This document shows positions 19,921 to 29,277 of a stretch of 64,000 nucleotides of DNA, one piece after another (position 1 is the first letter of the stretch; each line of letters starts with the position of its first letter). The notes under the pieces were generated by a model that had not been told where the DNA came from, searched no databases, and worked only from the letters and a program-made list of their open reading frames with translations. A program made the translations under genes and the position numbers. Origin of the DNA: Sphingomonas tagetis. GTDB taxonomy: Bacteria; Pseudomonadota; Alphaproteobacteria; Sphingomonadales; Sphingomonadaceae. The stretch spans positions 186,001 through 250,000 of the forward strand of contig NZ_JAMLDX010000004.1 in assembly GCF_024211275.1 (NCBI RefSeq). The letters run 5' to 3'.

Positions 19921-20889
19921 ATGGTCAAGCCTCTGATCGCTGCTTGGACAGCTGGGCCTTTCGCTCTAAAACCATGCCATTCCGACGCTCAAGTTCACGA
20001 GACCCGCTTGCTCGACCCGCGCGCACTCCGGACCTTCCTTGCGGTCTGCCGAGCCAATTCGATCAGCGGCGGGGCGAGGCTGCTCAACATCTCTCAACCC
20101 TCGGTTTCGAGTGCGATCGCCCAGCTCGAGCAATCGGTCGATGCCCATCTGTTCGATCGCTCGCGCAGCGGCATCACGCTGACCGCCGAGGGGCGGGTGC
20201 TGCTGCAACGCGCCGAAGCGATGGACAATCTGTTGTCCGGCGCGCGCGAGGAGCTGCGGCTGACGCAACAGGGCATCAGCGGGCCGCTTTTCGTCGGCGG
20301 GACGCCCGGCGCGCTCGTCAGCCTGTTGCCGGCGGCGGCGGCGCGACTGGAGAATTCGATCGGCGAGTTCTCGCTTCACGTGCTGGAGCGAGCGGACGCG
20401 CAACTGGCGACGATGCTGCGCAACGGCAAGATCGAGCTCGCTTTTGTCACGACCGGAATCGAACCGCCGCCGCCCGATCTGGAGGAGATCACCTATTCGC
20501 GCGAACCGTTTGCGCTGATCGTCGGTCGCGGCAACGATCATCTGCCTGCCCGGCTTTCGCTGAGAGACATGCAAGACATGCAATGGGTGCTGCCCGAGGC
20601 GACCGGCGCATTTAGGCGACAGGTTGATGCGCTGTTCATGTCCGCCGACGTGGCACTACCCGAGAACGCCATTCGCTGTGACTCGCTGCTGACGACCAAA
20701 GCCATCGTCCGCGGGGGCCGGCGAGTGACGATCCTCCCGGAAAAAGTGGCTTCCGCCGAACTTTCCATCGGCGTGCTGCGCGCAATCCAGCTGGAAGATG
20801 CGCGGGTCCAGCGCAGCGTTGGAATCCGAAAGCTGCGGCATGGGCGCTTGTCAGGCCTCGGCGGCAAGCTGCTGGAGGCGCTTGGCTGA
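19921..20889 (+). CDS. LysR-type transcriptional regulator
   Basis: Probable activator of the downstream aromatic module. From the ATG at 19921 it has 322 residues. The TTG at 20008 would give 293 and puts the helix-turn-helix at the normal N-terminal position (LDPRALRTFLAVCRAN..., SQPSVSSAIAQLEQ), so it may be the true start. The effector-binding half is intact and includes WVLPEATGAFRRQ. A 15-bp T-N11-A palindrome and a second dyad follow at 20898-20933, directly before the amidohydrolase gene. Confidence 0.88.
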   Translation: MVKPLIAAWTAGPFALKPCHSDAQVHETRLLDPRALRTFLAVCRANSISGGARLLNISQPSVSSAIAQLEQSVDAHLFDRSRSGITLTAEGRVLLQRAEAMDNLLSGAREELRLTQQGISGPLFVGGTPGALVSLLPAAAARLENSIGEFSLHVLERADAQLATMLRNGKIELAFVTTGIEPPPPDLEEITYSREPFALIVGRGNDHLPARLSLRDMQDMQWVLPEATGAFRRQVDALFMSADVALPENAIRCDSLLTTKAIVRGGRRVTILPEKVASAELSIGVLRAIQLEDARVQRSVGIRKLRHGRLSGLGGKLLEALG

Positions 20890-20897
20890 CGTCATCC

Positions 20898-20933
20898 ATA
20901 GGCACTGCCTATGATATTGCCAAAAACCAATAT
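20898..20933 (+). promoter_or_regulatory. LysR box and adjacent dyad
   Basis: ATAGGCACTGCCTAT (20898-20912) is a perfect interrupted palindrome in T-N11-A form, the classical LysR-type binding site. ATATTG (20914-20919) and CAATAT (20928-20933) form a second dyad just after it. Both lie between the LysR gene and the amidohydrolase start, 60-95 bp upstream of the GTG at 20993. Confidence 0.6.
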
Positions 20934-20992
20934 TATTTCTTTCCGATGAAGCGGCCTAACAGCGGCCCGGCAGCAGAGATCGGGAGAGGGTT

Positions 20993-22225
20993 GTGCGTCA
21001 GGCTATTGTCAACGCCGCTATATTTGACGGCACCGGTGCTGCACCGTTCGAGGGCACCGTCATCGTCGAGGACGGTGTTATCACCGATGTCCGGCACGAA
21101 GCTCACGCATCGGATCTGGCTGCCGACGAAATCATCGACGCACGCGGACTGACGCTGATGCCCGGCATGGTCGATGCGCACACGCATCTGACCTGGGGCA
21201 GTTCGGTCGAGAAGATCTATCACCAGTTCATCCTTCCGCCGGAAGAACTGAAGGTCGCGGCGTGGCGCAATGCGCGCGTGCTGCTCGACCATGGCTTCAC
21301 CAGCCTCTATTCGGCCGGCGCGCTGGGGGATCACATCGAACCGGAACTCGCGCGCGCGATCGCGTCGGGCGAAGCGGTCGGGCCGCGCATGGTGCCCTCC
21401 ACGCTGGAGCGCAGCCCGGAGGGTGCCGAGGGGGTCGATACCGGCGACGTGTTCAATGGCCGCGGACCGGACGCGATGCGCGCGTTCGTCGCCTATTGCG
21501 CGGCAGAGGGCGTCAAATCGCTGAAGCTGGTCATCTCGGGCGAGGATGCGCTCAAGCCCGGATCGTCGGGCGACATCCTGTACACCGACGAAGAGATGCT
21601 GGCAGTTCGCGAGGCGGCGCGCGAGCATGGCCTGTGGATCGCCACGCACGCCTATACGCGCCAGGCAATCGAACTCGCGCTCGAAGCCGGTGCGCGCATT
21701 CTCTATCACTGTTCCTTCGCTGACGATGAAGCGGTCGAGGCGATGGCGCAAAGGAAGGACGAGATCTTCTATGCGCCCGGTCCCGGTGTTTCGGTCGCTG
21801 CACTCGAAGCTTCGCCGCCGCCGCACATCGATATGGGTGCGATGAAGGTGAGCGCGGCCGAGCGCCTCGAGCTTGAGCGCGCGCTGGTGCCCAAGCTGAA
21901 GGCGCGCGGGGTACGGGTGCTGCCCGGCGGCGATTATGGGTTCCCGTTCAATCCGCACGGCCGCAATGCCCGGGATCTGGCGCATTTCGTGGACTATTAT
22001 GGCTTCACACCGGCCGAAGCGCTCAGCGCCGCGACGATGCTGGGCGGCCAGTTGATGGGCGAGCAGGTGGGGCAGGTGAAAACCGGCTATCTTGCCGATC
22101 TGTTGCTGATCGACGGCGATCCCACGCGGGACGTGCGGGTCCTACAGGACCCGGACCGGATCAGGATGATCATGCTGGGCGGGAAGCTTCACAAGTCGCC
22201 GCTCAACCACCCCGTCGCAGTTTGA
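20993..22225 (+). CDS. Metal-dependent amidohydrolase-family enzyme
   Basis: Hydrolase of 410 residues from the GTG at 20993, preceded by GGGAGAGGG. It has the imidazolonepropionase/prolidase-like layout: a beta-sandwich start (IVNAAIFDGTG), the metal motif DAHTH (His63, His65), a lysine in KSLKLVIS, His in WIATHAYT and ILYHCSF, and a catalytic Asp in PGGDYGF. The substrate is not predictable. As first gene of the ring module it could hydrolyse an ester or lactone intermediate. No signal peptide was seen, so it is cytosolic. Confidence 0.85.
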   Translation: MRQAIVNAAIFDGTGAAPFEGTVIVEDGVITDVRHEAHASDLAADEIIDARGLTLMPGMVDAHTHLTWGSSVEKIYHQFILPPEELKVAAWRNARVLLDHGFTSLYSAGALGDHIEPELARAIASGEAVGPRMVPSTLERSPEGAEGVDTGDVFNGRGPDAMRAFVAYCAAEGVKSLKLVISGEDALKPGSSGDILYTDEEMLAVREAAREHGLWIATHAYTRQAIELALEAGARILYHCSFADDEAVEAMAQRKDEIFYAPGPGVSVAALEASPPPHIDMGAMKVSAAERLELERALVPKLKARGVRVLPGGDYGFPFNPHGRNARDLAHFVDYYGFTPAEALSAATMLGGQLMGEQVGQVKTGYLADLLLIDGDPTRDVRVLQDPDRIRMIMLGGKLHKSPLNHPVAV

Positions 22226-22241
22226 ACAAAAGCTGGATTTG

Positions 22242-23741
22242 ATGTTCGACGTTGCGATCATCGGCTGCGGGCCGGTCGGGGCCATGGCCGCCCATCTCCT
22301 AGGCAAGGCGGGGCTGTCGGTCTGCGTGATCGAGCGCGAGGCGGCTCCATATCCGCTGCCGCGTGCCGTCCATCTCGATCACGAGATGATGCGGCTGTTC
22401 CAGTCGGCCGGCGTGATCGGCCAGGTGGCGGGCGACATGCGCGATACCGAGGGGCATCTGCATGTCGGGGCCGATGGCGGCGTCATCCGCTATATGGGCA
22501 CGGTCGGCCGGGAGCGTCCGTTCAGCTGGTCCAACGACTATTTCTTCTATCAGCCCGAGCTCGAGGCGCATTTGCGGCTGGCGCTGGACGGATTGCCTAA
22601 TGTGGACGTCCGCCTTGGCGTGGGCTTCGAAGGGCTCGTGCAGGACGCCGATGGAGTCACGCTTGAGCTGTCCGATGGCACTACGCAACGCGCCCGCTAT
22701 GTCGTCGCCTGCGATGGCGCGCGTAGCGCGGTGCGCAAGGCGCTGGGCATCCGGCTCGACGATCTCGATTTCGAGGAACCGTGGCTGGTCGTCGATGCCG
22801 AGGTCGATGGCGAAGTCCGGTTCCCGGCGTTGACCGGCGTTCCCGAAGCTGCCGATCTGCAGAAGCTGTCGGTGATGATGTGCGATCCCAAGCGGCCCGC
22901 GACGATCGTGCCGGGCCGGGGCAATCACCGGCGCTGGGAGTTCATGCTGCTGCCGGGCGAGGACGACGAGGCGATGATGGCGCCCGAAGCGGTCGCCGCG
23001 CTGGTCGAGCCCTATCTCGCTGGCGTGCCGCACAAGGTAGTGCGCGCGGCGACGTATCGCTTCCACGGGTTGATCGCAGAGCAGTGGCGCAAGGACCGCG
23101 TGCTGCTGGCCGGGGACGCGGCACATCAGACGCCGCCATTCTTTGGCCAGGGCATGTGCCATGGCATGCGCGACGTGGCCAACATCGCCTGGAAACTGGC
23201 GCTCGTGATCCGCCGACAGGCACCGGCGACGCTGCTCGACAGCTATCAGGTCGAGCGCGATCCGCACGTTCGCGCGGTCATCTCCGCTGCCGTCGAAGCC
23301 GGGCGCTATATCTGCATGCTGGATCCTGACGCGGCGAGCGCGCGGGATGCCGCGATGCGCGAAGCGGCGAAGTCCGCGCGTCATGGTACGGCGGCCGACC
23401 TCATTCCGGCGATCAAGGACGGCATCGTCGCGCAGGGCACACGCGGCGCTGGCGAGCGATTCATTCAGCCGCGCGTAGGCGGGCGGTTGCTCGATGATGT
23501 GACGGGTGGCGGCTGGCGGTTGTTCAGTCGGACGCCGTTCGCGGCGCAGGACGTTGCGACGTTCGACGTCTCCGCGCTTGACGATGGCGGCATGCTGGCG
23601 CGGTGGCTCGACGATCATCACGCGGAGGCGGTGCTCGTCCGCCCCGACCATTATGTTTTCGGCACCGGCACGCCGGTGGACCTCCTGGCGTTGCAGCGCA
23701 CGCTGCTCGCCGAACAAGTCACGCGGGAGAAAGCGGCATGA
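22242..23741 (+). CDS. FAD-dependent aromatic hydroxylase, MhpA/FdeE type
   Basis: Class A flavoprotein monooxygenase of 499 residues, annotated in databases as 3-(3-hydroxyphenyl)propionate hydroxylase. Seen: the FAD GxGxxG loop IIGCGPVGAMAAHLL, the DG motif CDGARSAVRKALG (about 165), and the GD motif LLAGDAAHQTPPFFGQGMCHG (about 290). A C-terminal thioredoxin-like region ends in ALDDGGMLARW...VLVRPDHYVFG. It should hydroxylate a phenolic ring ortho to an OH using NAD(P)H and O2, making a catechol for the VOC enzyme two genes on. Its stop overlaps the next start (ATGA). Confidence 0.9.
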   Translation: MFDVAIIGCGPVGAMAAHLLGKAGLSVCVIEREAAPYPLPRAVHLDHEMMRLFQSAGVIGQVAGDMRDTEGHLHVGADGGVIRYMGTVGRERPFSWSNDYFFYQPELEAHLRLALDGLPNVDVRLGVGFEGLVQDADGVTLELSDGTTQRARYVVACDGARSAVRKALGIRLDDLDFEEPWLVVDAEVDGEVRFPALTGVPEAADLQKLSVMMCDPKRPATIVPGRGNHRRWEFMLLPGEDDEAMMAPEAVAALVEPYLAGVPHKVVRAATYRFHGLIAEQWRKDRVLLAGDAAHQTPPFFGQGMCHGMRDVANIAWKLALVIRRQAPATLLDSYQVERDPHVRAVISAAVEAGRYICMLDPDAASARDAAMREAAKSARHGTAADLIPAIKDGIVAQGTRGAGERFIQPRVGGRLLDDVTGGGWRLFSRTPFAAQDVATFDVSALDDGGMLARWLDDHHAEAVLVRPDHYVFGTGTPVDLLALQRTLLAEQVTREKAA

Positions 23742-24169
23742 ACATCACGCTTCACCAGGCGCAACGCGTCATCGACGCCGCGCTCAAACAGGCGCGCGCG
23801 GACGGGGCACAGCCGCTGGCGGTCGTCGTGCTCGACTCGGGCGGACATGTCGTTGCATCGGCGCGCGAGGATCATGCCAGCCTGTTTCGCCACGAGATCG
23901 CGCACGCCAAGGCGATGGGCGCATTGGGCATGGGCGCGGACACGCGGACGATCGCCGGACGCGCCGTCGGCAATGCGAGCTTCTACCAGAGCCTGACGGC
24001 GGCCGTTGGCGGGCAGATCGCCTTTTCGCCCGGCGGCGTGCTGATCCGCGATGCGGACGGGCTGTTGATCGGCGCCGTCGGGATCAGTGGCGATACCGGC
24101 GACTGCGACGAAGTATGCGCCATCGCCGGGATTGTCGCGGCCGGTCTTCTCCATGGAGCCAAGGCATGA
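23738..24169 (+). CDS. GlcG/HbpS-family heme-binding-like protein
   Basis: 143 residues from the ATG at 23738, overlapping both neighbours by ATGA junctions. It covers the whole GlcG/DUF336 fold: LHQAQRVIDAALKQAR, PLAVVVLDSGGHVVA, the SFYQSL and AVGGQIAFSPGGVLIR loop, and GAVGISGDTGDCDEVCA. Family members bind heme or act as small accessory proteins in aromatic and glycolate operons. Strict coupling to the hydroxylase and dioxygenase points to an accessory or isomerase-like role in the same pathway. The enzymatic role is unknown. Confidence 0.85.
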   Translation: MNITLHQAQRVIDAALKQARADGAQPLAVVVLDSGGHVVASAREDHASLFRHEIAHAKAMGALGMGADTRTIAGRAVGNASFYQSLTAAVGGQIAFSPGGVLIRDADGLLIGAVGISGDTGDCDEVCAIAGIVAAGLLHGAKA

Positions 24170-25050
24170 AATTGCGGAGCATCGAACTGGCGTTGCCGAA
24201 TGCGGCGGAGGCCGCAGCCTTCCTGACCGATGTCTGGGGCATGGCATTGGCCGAGACGCGCGATCGGACCATCTATCTGCGTGGGTCCGGCACGTTCCCC
24301 TATCTGCTGGCGCTGGCGGAATCGCCGGACGGCTATGTGCGATCGACGACGTTCACCTGCACGCCCGACCGGCTCGATCAGCTCAAGCATGGGGTTGCGG
24401 CGGCTGGTCTTCCGGCGACACCGACCGTTTCGCAGGATCCGGGCGGCGGGCACGGCATCGTCGTCGAACTGGCCGAAGGCGAACTGCTTCGCTTTCTTGC
24501 CGACACGAGCGAAGTCGAGCCGATCGAAGGCGCTGACCTGCCGGTCAAGCTGACCCATATCGTGTTCAACAGCGCCGACGCCGAATCGACCGGCACGCTG
24601 GTCGAGGCGGCATTGGGCTTTCGCGTCTCCGACCGCACCAAAGGCATGGTGTTCGTGCGCTGCAACGAATCGCACCACAGCACGGCCTTTGCGCGGGCGG
24701 GCTTTGCCAGCCTCAACCATATCGCGTTCGAAATGGCTGACATGGATGCGGTGATGCGCGGCATCGGCCGCCTGCGCGACCATGGGCTGGTGCCGGCTTG
24801 GGGGCCGGGGCGGCACGGCCCGGGTGCGAACGTCTTCGCCTATTTCATCGCGCCGTTCGGGCCGGTGATCGAGTTTTCCACGGCGGTGGAGAAGGTGCCG
24901 GACGACTATCAGGCCGGTGCGCCGGAAGACTGGACCTGGCCCGAGGGGCGGATCGATCAATGGGGCATGTCGGACAAGGATTTCGATGGCCTGCGCGAGG
25001 CGGAAGCGCGGTTTCGTCACCGTCGCGAGTGGGAACCCGCCCCGCTTTAA
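24166..25050 (+). CDS. Two-domain VOC (extradiol dioxygenase-type) protein
   Basis: 294 residues from the ATG at 24166. Two VOC modules: the first starts KLRSIELALPN, the second KLTHIVFNSADAES. The second carries the metal triad of type I extradiol dioxygenases: His in LTHIVF, His in LNHIAFEMADMDAV and Glu in VIEFSTA. Directly after an ortho-hydroxylase this should cleave the catechol meta to the hydroxyls, as FdeC does in naringenin breakdown. The family also includes non-oxygenase enzymes, so activity is inferred from context. Confidence 0.82.
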   Translation: MKLRSIELALPNAAEAAAFLTDVWGMALAETRDRTIYLRGSGTFPYLLALAESPDGYVRSTTFTCTPDRLDQLKHGVAAAGLPATPTVSQDPGGGHGIVVELAEGELLRFLADTSEVEPIEGADLPVKLTHIVFNSADAESTGTLVEAALGFRVSDRTKGMVFVRCNESHHSTAFARAGFASLNHIAFEMADMDAVMRGIGRLRDHGLVPAWGPGRHGPGANVFAYFIAPFGPVIEFSTAVEKVPDDYQAGAPEDWTWPEGRIDQWGMSDKDFDGLREAEARFRHRREWEPAPL

Positions 25051-25141
25051 CCATGCGGCGCACGCCCTCGCCACGATTGCTCGCGGGTGATGCGCGGTAC
25101 CAAGGATGATCGCCGCTCCGAGCGGCAAGGGAGACAAACAC

Positions 25142-25975
25142 GTGGCACGTTATGCAAGCTTTCTTCTACCCGATGGCAAATCGAGCTTTGGCCGGATCGA
25201 GGGTGACAGTCTGGTCGAACTCGCCACGGCCGCGACGCCGAGCCTGAAAGCGGCGCTGACCGAGAGGCGGCTGGCAACACTTGGCGACGGCGCTCGCCAT
25301 GCGTTGGCCGACATCGTCCTGCTGCCGGTGATCCCCGATCCCGCGAAAATCCTGTGCGTCGGGCTGAACTATGCCGAGCATGTCAAGGAAACCGGCCGCG
25401 AGCAGAAGGCGCATCCGGCGATCTTCACACGCTATGCCGACAGCCTGGTCGCCGAAGGTCAGCCGATGGTGAAGCCGACGGCCACGACGCGCTTCGATTA
25501 CGAAGGCGAATTGGCCGTGATCATCGGCAAGCCCTGTCACAAGGTCGGTGCCGCCGACGCAATGGACCATGTCGCCGGCTTTGCCTGTTTCAACGATGGC
25601 AGCGCGCGCGACTGGCAGCGGCACAACATCCAGTTTACCCCGGGCAAGACGTTCCCGGGCACGGGCGGCTTTGGCCCCGCAATGGTAACGGCGGACGAGA
25701 TCGACGATCTGGGCAGCCAGCGGGTGCAGACCCGCCTGAACGGCGAACTGGTCCAGGATCAGCCCGTCAGCGACATGATCTGGGATATCCCGACCGTCAT
25801 CGAATATATCAGCGCCTTCACCCCGCTCAATCCGGGCGACGTGATCGCGACCGGCACGCCGGGTGGCGTCGGCGACAAGCGCACGCCGCCCTTGTATATG
25901 CAGGCCGGGGACAAAGTCGAAGTGTCGATCGGGACGATCGGGACGCTCGCCAACCGCATCATCGACGAACAATAA
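25142..25975 (+). CDS. Fumarylacetoacetase-family (FAH) hydrolase
   Basis: C-C bond hydrolase or decarboxylase of 277 residues. I start it at the GTG at 25142, which has AAGGGAGA ahead; an in-frame ATG at 25106 is possible. The order is a variable N-terminal part, ILCVGLNYAEHVKETG, the metal-binding FDYEGELAVIIG (ExE), FNDGSARDWQR, GKTFPGTGGFGP and ATGTPGGVG. Cleavage of the ring-opened product from the VOC enzyme is the expected job. Confidence 0.9.
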   Translation: MARYASFLLPDGKSSFGRIEGDSLVELATAATPSLKAALTERRLATLGDGARHALADIVLLPVIPDPAKILCVGLNYAEHVKETGREQKAHPAIFTRYADSLVAEGQPMVKPTATTRFDYEGELAVIIGKPCHKVGAADAMDHVAGFACFNDGSARDWQRHNIQFTPGKTFPGTGGFGPAMVTADEIDDLGSQRVQTRLNGELVQDQPVSDMIWDIPTVIEYISAFTPLNPGDVIATGTPGGVGDKRTPPLYMQAGDKVEVSIGTIGTLANRIIDEQ

Positions 25976-26008
25976 CAGCAACCATATCAGTCCTGGGGAG
26001 GATACATC

Positions 26009-28369
26009 ATGCATCATTTCAAATCGATCGTTGCCGGCCTGGCCGGCGTCAGCATCTTTGCGCTCGCCGGACCGGCGCTGGCACAGGACAGTGCACCAGC
26101 GGCCGCTCAGGCCGAGCCAGTTTCGGACGGCACCGAGATCATCGTCACGGCGACGCGCCGCGCGGAGCGGCTGCAGGACGTGCCGCTTGCCGTGTCGGCT
26201 GTGACCGCGGATCAGCTGGCGGCGACAGGGTTCAAGGACCTGACGAACATCGCCTACACCTTTTCCGGTGTGCAGTTCGGCACGACGCCGAATGACGCTG
26301 GCTTCCGCGTACGCGGTGTCGGCACGCTGGGCGGGTTCAGCAGCGCGTCCGAAGCGCCGGTCGGCCTGGTCGTCGATAACGTCGTGATCGGTTTCGGCAG
26401 CCCCGTGAACAGCTTGGGCGATCTTGAGCGGATCGAGGTGCTCAAGGGGCCGCAGGGCACGCAGTTCGGTAAGAACGCGTCGTCGGGCGTCATCAACATC
26501 ACCACCAAGCGGCCCGAACTGGGCGCGTTCGGCGGGAACATCTTCGCGTCCTACGCATCGCTCAACGAGCGGGATATCCATGGTGCCGTCAACCTGCCAC
26601 TCGGCAAGAAGGCGGCGCTCAACATCTTCGCTTTCGACCGTGCCTATGACGGGTTCATCCGCAATACCGTGCGCAACGAGGAGTGGGGCGGCCAGCACAA
26701 TTACGGCGCGCGCGCCAAGCTGCTGTTCGAGGCATCCGACGCCTTCTCGGTCTATCTGATCGGTGACTATTCGCGGCAGAAGCAGGATGGCCCGACCCAG
26801 ACCTGGACGCTGAACCGGCTGACGGCGGCGCAAACGGCGCCGGGCGGCATCGCCGGTCTGCCGTTCGTGAACCCGGCCGCGCTGGGCGTTGCCTTCGGTC
26901 GGCACAATGACGTGTCGATCGAGGATGGCGCCGGTTCGTACGATGTGGAGAATTACGGTGCTTCGCTGCAGATGGACCTGGAGCTGGGCAGCCATACGCT
27001 GACCTCGGTCACCGCCTATCGTGAGTTCAACGAAGCGCCATACACCTATGCGATCGACGGGCTGCCCTATCAGAAGTTCTTCGCCAAGGCGACGGGTGAG
27101 ACCAAGCGCTTCTATTCGCAGGAACTGCGCATCACCTCGCCCTCGGGCCGGGCGCTTGAATATATCGCGGGCGTCTTCCTGTCGCGGCAGAAGACCGGAC
27201 TTGGCGACGGACAGAGCGCGCTGCTGCGACCGGCATTGCCGTACAGCGCCTTCCCCGCGGTTTCGATCACGGCGGGCTACAACATCACCCGCACGACGTC
27301 GGACAGCGCTGCGCTGTTCTTCGACGGCAAATACCATCTGACCGATACGCTCAGACTGATCGGCGGGGGACGCCTCACGCGCGACAAGGTCAGCGCCAGC
27401 AACTTCTCCTATGTCGATCCGGCTCTGCCGCCGTTCGTCCCGCCGATGCCGTCGAACAACTTCACGCCATCGGGCACGGTGCCTTACACGGCCCGTACGC
27501 TTCAGACCGGTGAGGCGAAAAAGACGGACTTTTCGGGTCGCGCCGGATTGGAGTTCAAGCCTGACCGCGATCTGCTGTTCTATGCCACCTACGCCCGTGG
27601 TTATCTTGGCCCGACCGTCACCTTCTCGGCGCTGACCGGCACGCGCAGCCAGGTCGCACCGCAGATCGTCAACGACGTGACCGCCGGTGCCAAGATGCAG
27701 TTCCTCAACCGCACGCTGACCGTCAACATCAACGCCTTCTGGGACAAGTACAAGGATCTCCAGACGTCGGTCTTCAACGGTCAGGAATTCCTGACCGAAA
27801 ACGCCGGCAGCGCTGAAGTGAAGGGGTTCGAGCTGGAACTGGTGGCGCGTCCCGGTGCGGGCTTCTCGGCCAATGCGTCCTTCACCTATTCGGATGCCAA
27901 ATTCACCGATTATCTGACGGCCTGCCCGACGGTATTCGTGGTCGAAGGTACGGCCGCGGCCCAGTGCAATGCGCCCGGTTCTACCGCGGCGACGCCGCTG
28001 TATCAGGCGGCCGGCAACGTGCTGCCCGGTTCGCCGAAGTACAGCGCGGTGGTCGGCGTGAACTGGGAACGTCCACTGACCGACAGCATCATGTTCGATG
28101 CGGCGGCCAACCTGTCCTTCCGCAGCAAGACGCAGAATGCCGTGGCTGATCGATACACGATTCAGGAAGCCTATGAGATCGTGAATCTGAACGTGGGGAT
28201 CGGCGACACCGATGGGGCATGGCGCGTCGGCGCGTTCGTCCGCAACCTGTTCAACGTCGATTTCAATTCGGCCATCCTGGGCCTGCCGTTCTCCGATGGC
28301 GGCTATGTCAACTGGCGCAGCCGTGAGGCCAGGCGGACGATTGGCCTCTCGCTGGAAGGCCGTTTCTGA
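26009..28369 (+). CDS. TonB-dependent receptor of the ring module
   Basis: Outer-membrane receptor, 786 residues, GGGGAGGA ribosome site. A signal peptide ends A-L-A-Q. It is followed by EIIVTATRRAERLQDVPLAV, the plug with VEVLKGPQGTQFGKNASSG, and the barrel, ending in the aromatic terminus LSLEGRF. Lying in the same direction right after the aromatic genes and before two glycosidases, it likely imports the aromatic glycoside or a cleaved part of it. A 10-bp hairpin follows the stop. Confidence 0.94.
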   Translation: MHHFKSIVAGLAGVSIFALAGPALAQDSAPAAAQAEPVSDGTEIIVTATRRAERLQDVPLAVSAVTADQLAATGFKDLTNIAYTFSGVQFGTTPNDAGFRVRGVGTLGGFSSASEAPVGLVVDNVVIGFGSPVNSLGDLERIEVLKGPQGTQFGKNASSGVINITTKRPELGAFGGNIFASYASLNERDIHGAVNLPLGKKAALNIFAFDRAYDGFIRNTVRNEEWGGQHNYGARAKLLFEASDAFSVYLIGDYSRQKQDGPTQTWTLNRLTAAQTAPGGIAGLPFVNPAALGVAFGRHNDVSIEDGAGSYDVENYGASLQMDLELGSHTLTSVTAYREFNEAPYTYAIDGLPYQKFFAKATGETKRFYSQELRITSPSGRALEYIAGVFLSRQKTGLGDGQSALLRPALPYSAFPAVSITAGYNITRTTSDSAALFFDGKYHLTDTLRLIGGGRLTRDKVSASNFSYVDPALPPFVPPMPSNNFTPSGTVPYTARTLQTGEAKKTDFSGRAGLEFKPDRDLLFYATYARGYLGPTVTFSALTGTRSQVAPQIVNDVTAGAKMQFLNRTLTVNINAFWDKYKDLQTSVFNGQEFLTENAGSAEVKGFELELVARPGAGFSANASFTYSDAKFTDYLTACPTVFVVEGTAAAQCNAPGSTAATPLYQAAGNVLPGSPKYSAVVGVNWERPLTDSIMFDAAANLSFRSKTQNAVADRYTIQEAYEIVNLNVGIGDTDGAWRVGAFVRNLFNVDFNSAILGLPFSDGGYVNWRSREARRTIGLSLEGRF

Positions 28370-28376
28370 TCGACGG

Positions 28377-28400
28377 GCGGGGGAGGACAACCTCTCCCGC
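28377..28400 (+). terminator. Hairpin after the receptor gene
   Basis: GCGGGGGAGG (28377-28386) pairs with CCTCTCCCGC (28391-28400), one G-T wobble, ACAA loop. There is no T-run, so partial termination or transcript stabilisation between the receptor and the downstream hydrolase is more likely than full termination. Confidence 0.4.
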
Positions 28401-28431
28401 GAGGTCGGAACGGGCCGATGGAGAGCGTTGC

Positions 28432-29277
28432 ATGACGATTGCCAGACGCATTGCCGAACTGGGCCACGCGCTTGGGCCAGACGTGCTGACGGCAACGCGC
28501 GGCCTGTTCGATGCGGTACAGGCTGCCATCGCGCACGATCTAACGCCGCATGGCCGCGACCTTGCCTACGGGCCCGATCCGCGGCATCGGCTGGATATCT
28601 ATCGCCCTGCCGGAGCGAAACCCGCGCCGATCCTGGTCTTCGTGCATGGCGGCGGGTTCATGAAGGGGGACAAGGGCGACGCGGGCAGCTGGGCGAACGC
28701 CAATGTCGGGCGCATGGCGGCGCGGGCCGGGTTGGTCGGTGTCGTCATCAATTATCGGCTCGCCCCCGATCACCAATGGCCCGCCGGCGCTGAAGATGTC
28801 GGGGCCGCCGTCGCCTGGCTCAAGCTTCACGCGGCCGAATATGGCGGGGATGCCGACCGCATCGTTCTGGCCGGCACCTCTGCGGGCGCGGTGCACGTCG
28901 CCGGATTTCTGGCGAGCGGGGGCGAGAGCGAGCTGCGCGCGGCGATCCTGATGTCGGGGCTCTATGGGTACACGCCGCTCGAGCCGCGCGACGTGCCCTA
29001 TTATGGGGACGCCGCGCGCTATCCGAGCCGCATGCCGATGGCGGCGGTCACCGCGACGAAGCTCCCGCTGCTGGTTGCGTGCGCCGAGTTCGATCCGCCA
29101 CGATTTCAGGCGGAGTTTCTGGGCGTCATACAAGCTCGGCTTACGGCCCATGGGGCGATGCCCCGGACGATCGTGCAGCCCGGGCACAATCACTATTCGA
29201 TGACCTTGCATCTCGGCACGCAGGACCGGCGCCTGGCCGACGAGATTTGCGCTTTCGTAGAGGAACACGCCGCATGA
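28432..29277 (+). CDS. Alpha/beta-hydrolase (HSL/carboxylesterase type)
   Basis: 281 residues. The oxyanion motif HGGGF is in VFVHGGGFMKGDKGD (about 75), the nucleophile elbow is GTSAGA (about 145), and the final histidine lies in PGHNHYSM. This is the bacterial hormone-sensitive-lipase-like layout. No signal peptide was seen, so it acts in the cytosol. It sits between a TonB receptor and GH1, with its TGA overlapping the GH1 ATG, so removal of acyl groups from a glycoside is plausible. Confidence 0.88.
   Translation: MTIARRIAELGHALGPDVLTATRGLFDAVQAAIAHDLTPHGRDLAYGPDPRHRLDIYRPAGAKPAPILVFVHGGGFMKGDKGDAGSWANANVGRMAARAGLVGVVINYRLAPDHQWPAGAEDVGAAVAWLKLHAAEYGGDADRIVLAGTSAGAVHVAGFLASGGESELRAAILMSGLYGYTPLEPRDVPYYGDAARYPSRMPMAAVTATKLPLLVACAEFDPPRFQAEFLGVIQARLTAHGAMPRTIVQPGHNHYSMTLHLGTQDRRLADEICAFVEEHAA

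Noticed and set aside
25166..28495. 1109-residue open frame on the - strand opposite the FAH hydrolase and TonB receptor
   Set aside because: Low-complexity Arg/Gly/Asp composition and exact overlap with two confident genes show it is an antisense shadow.
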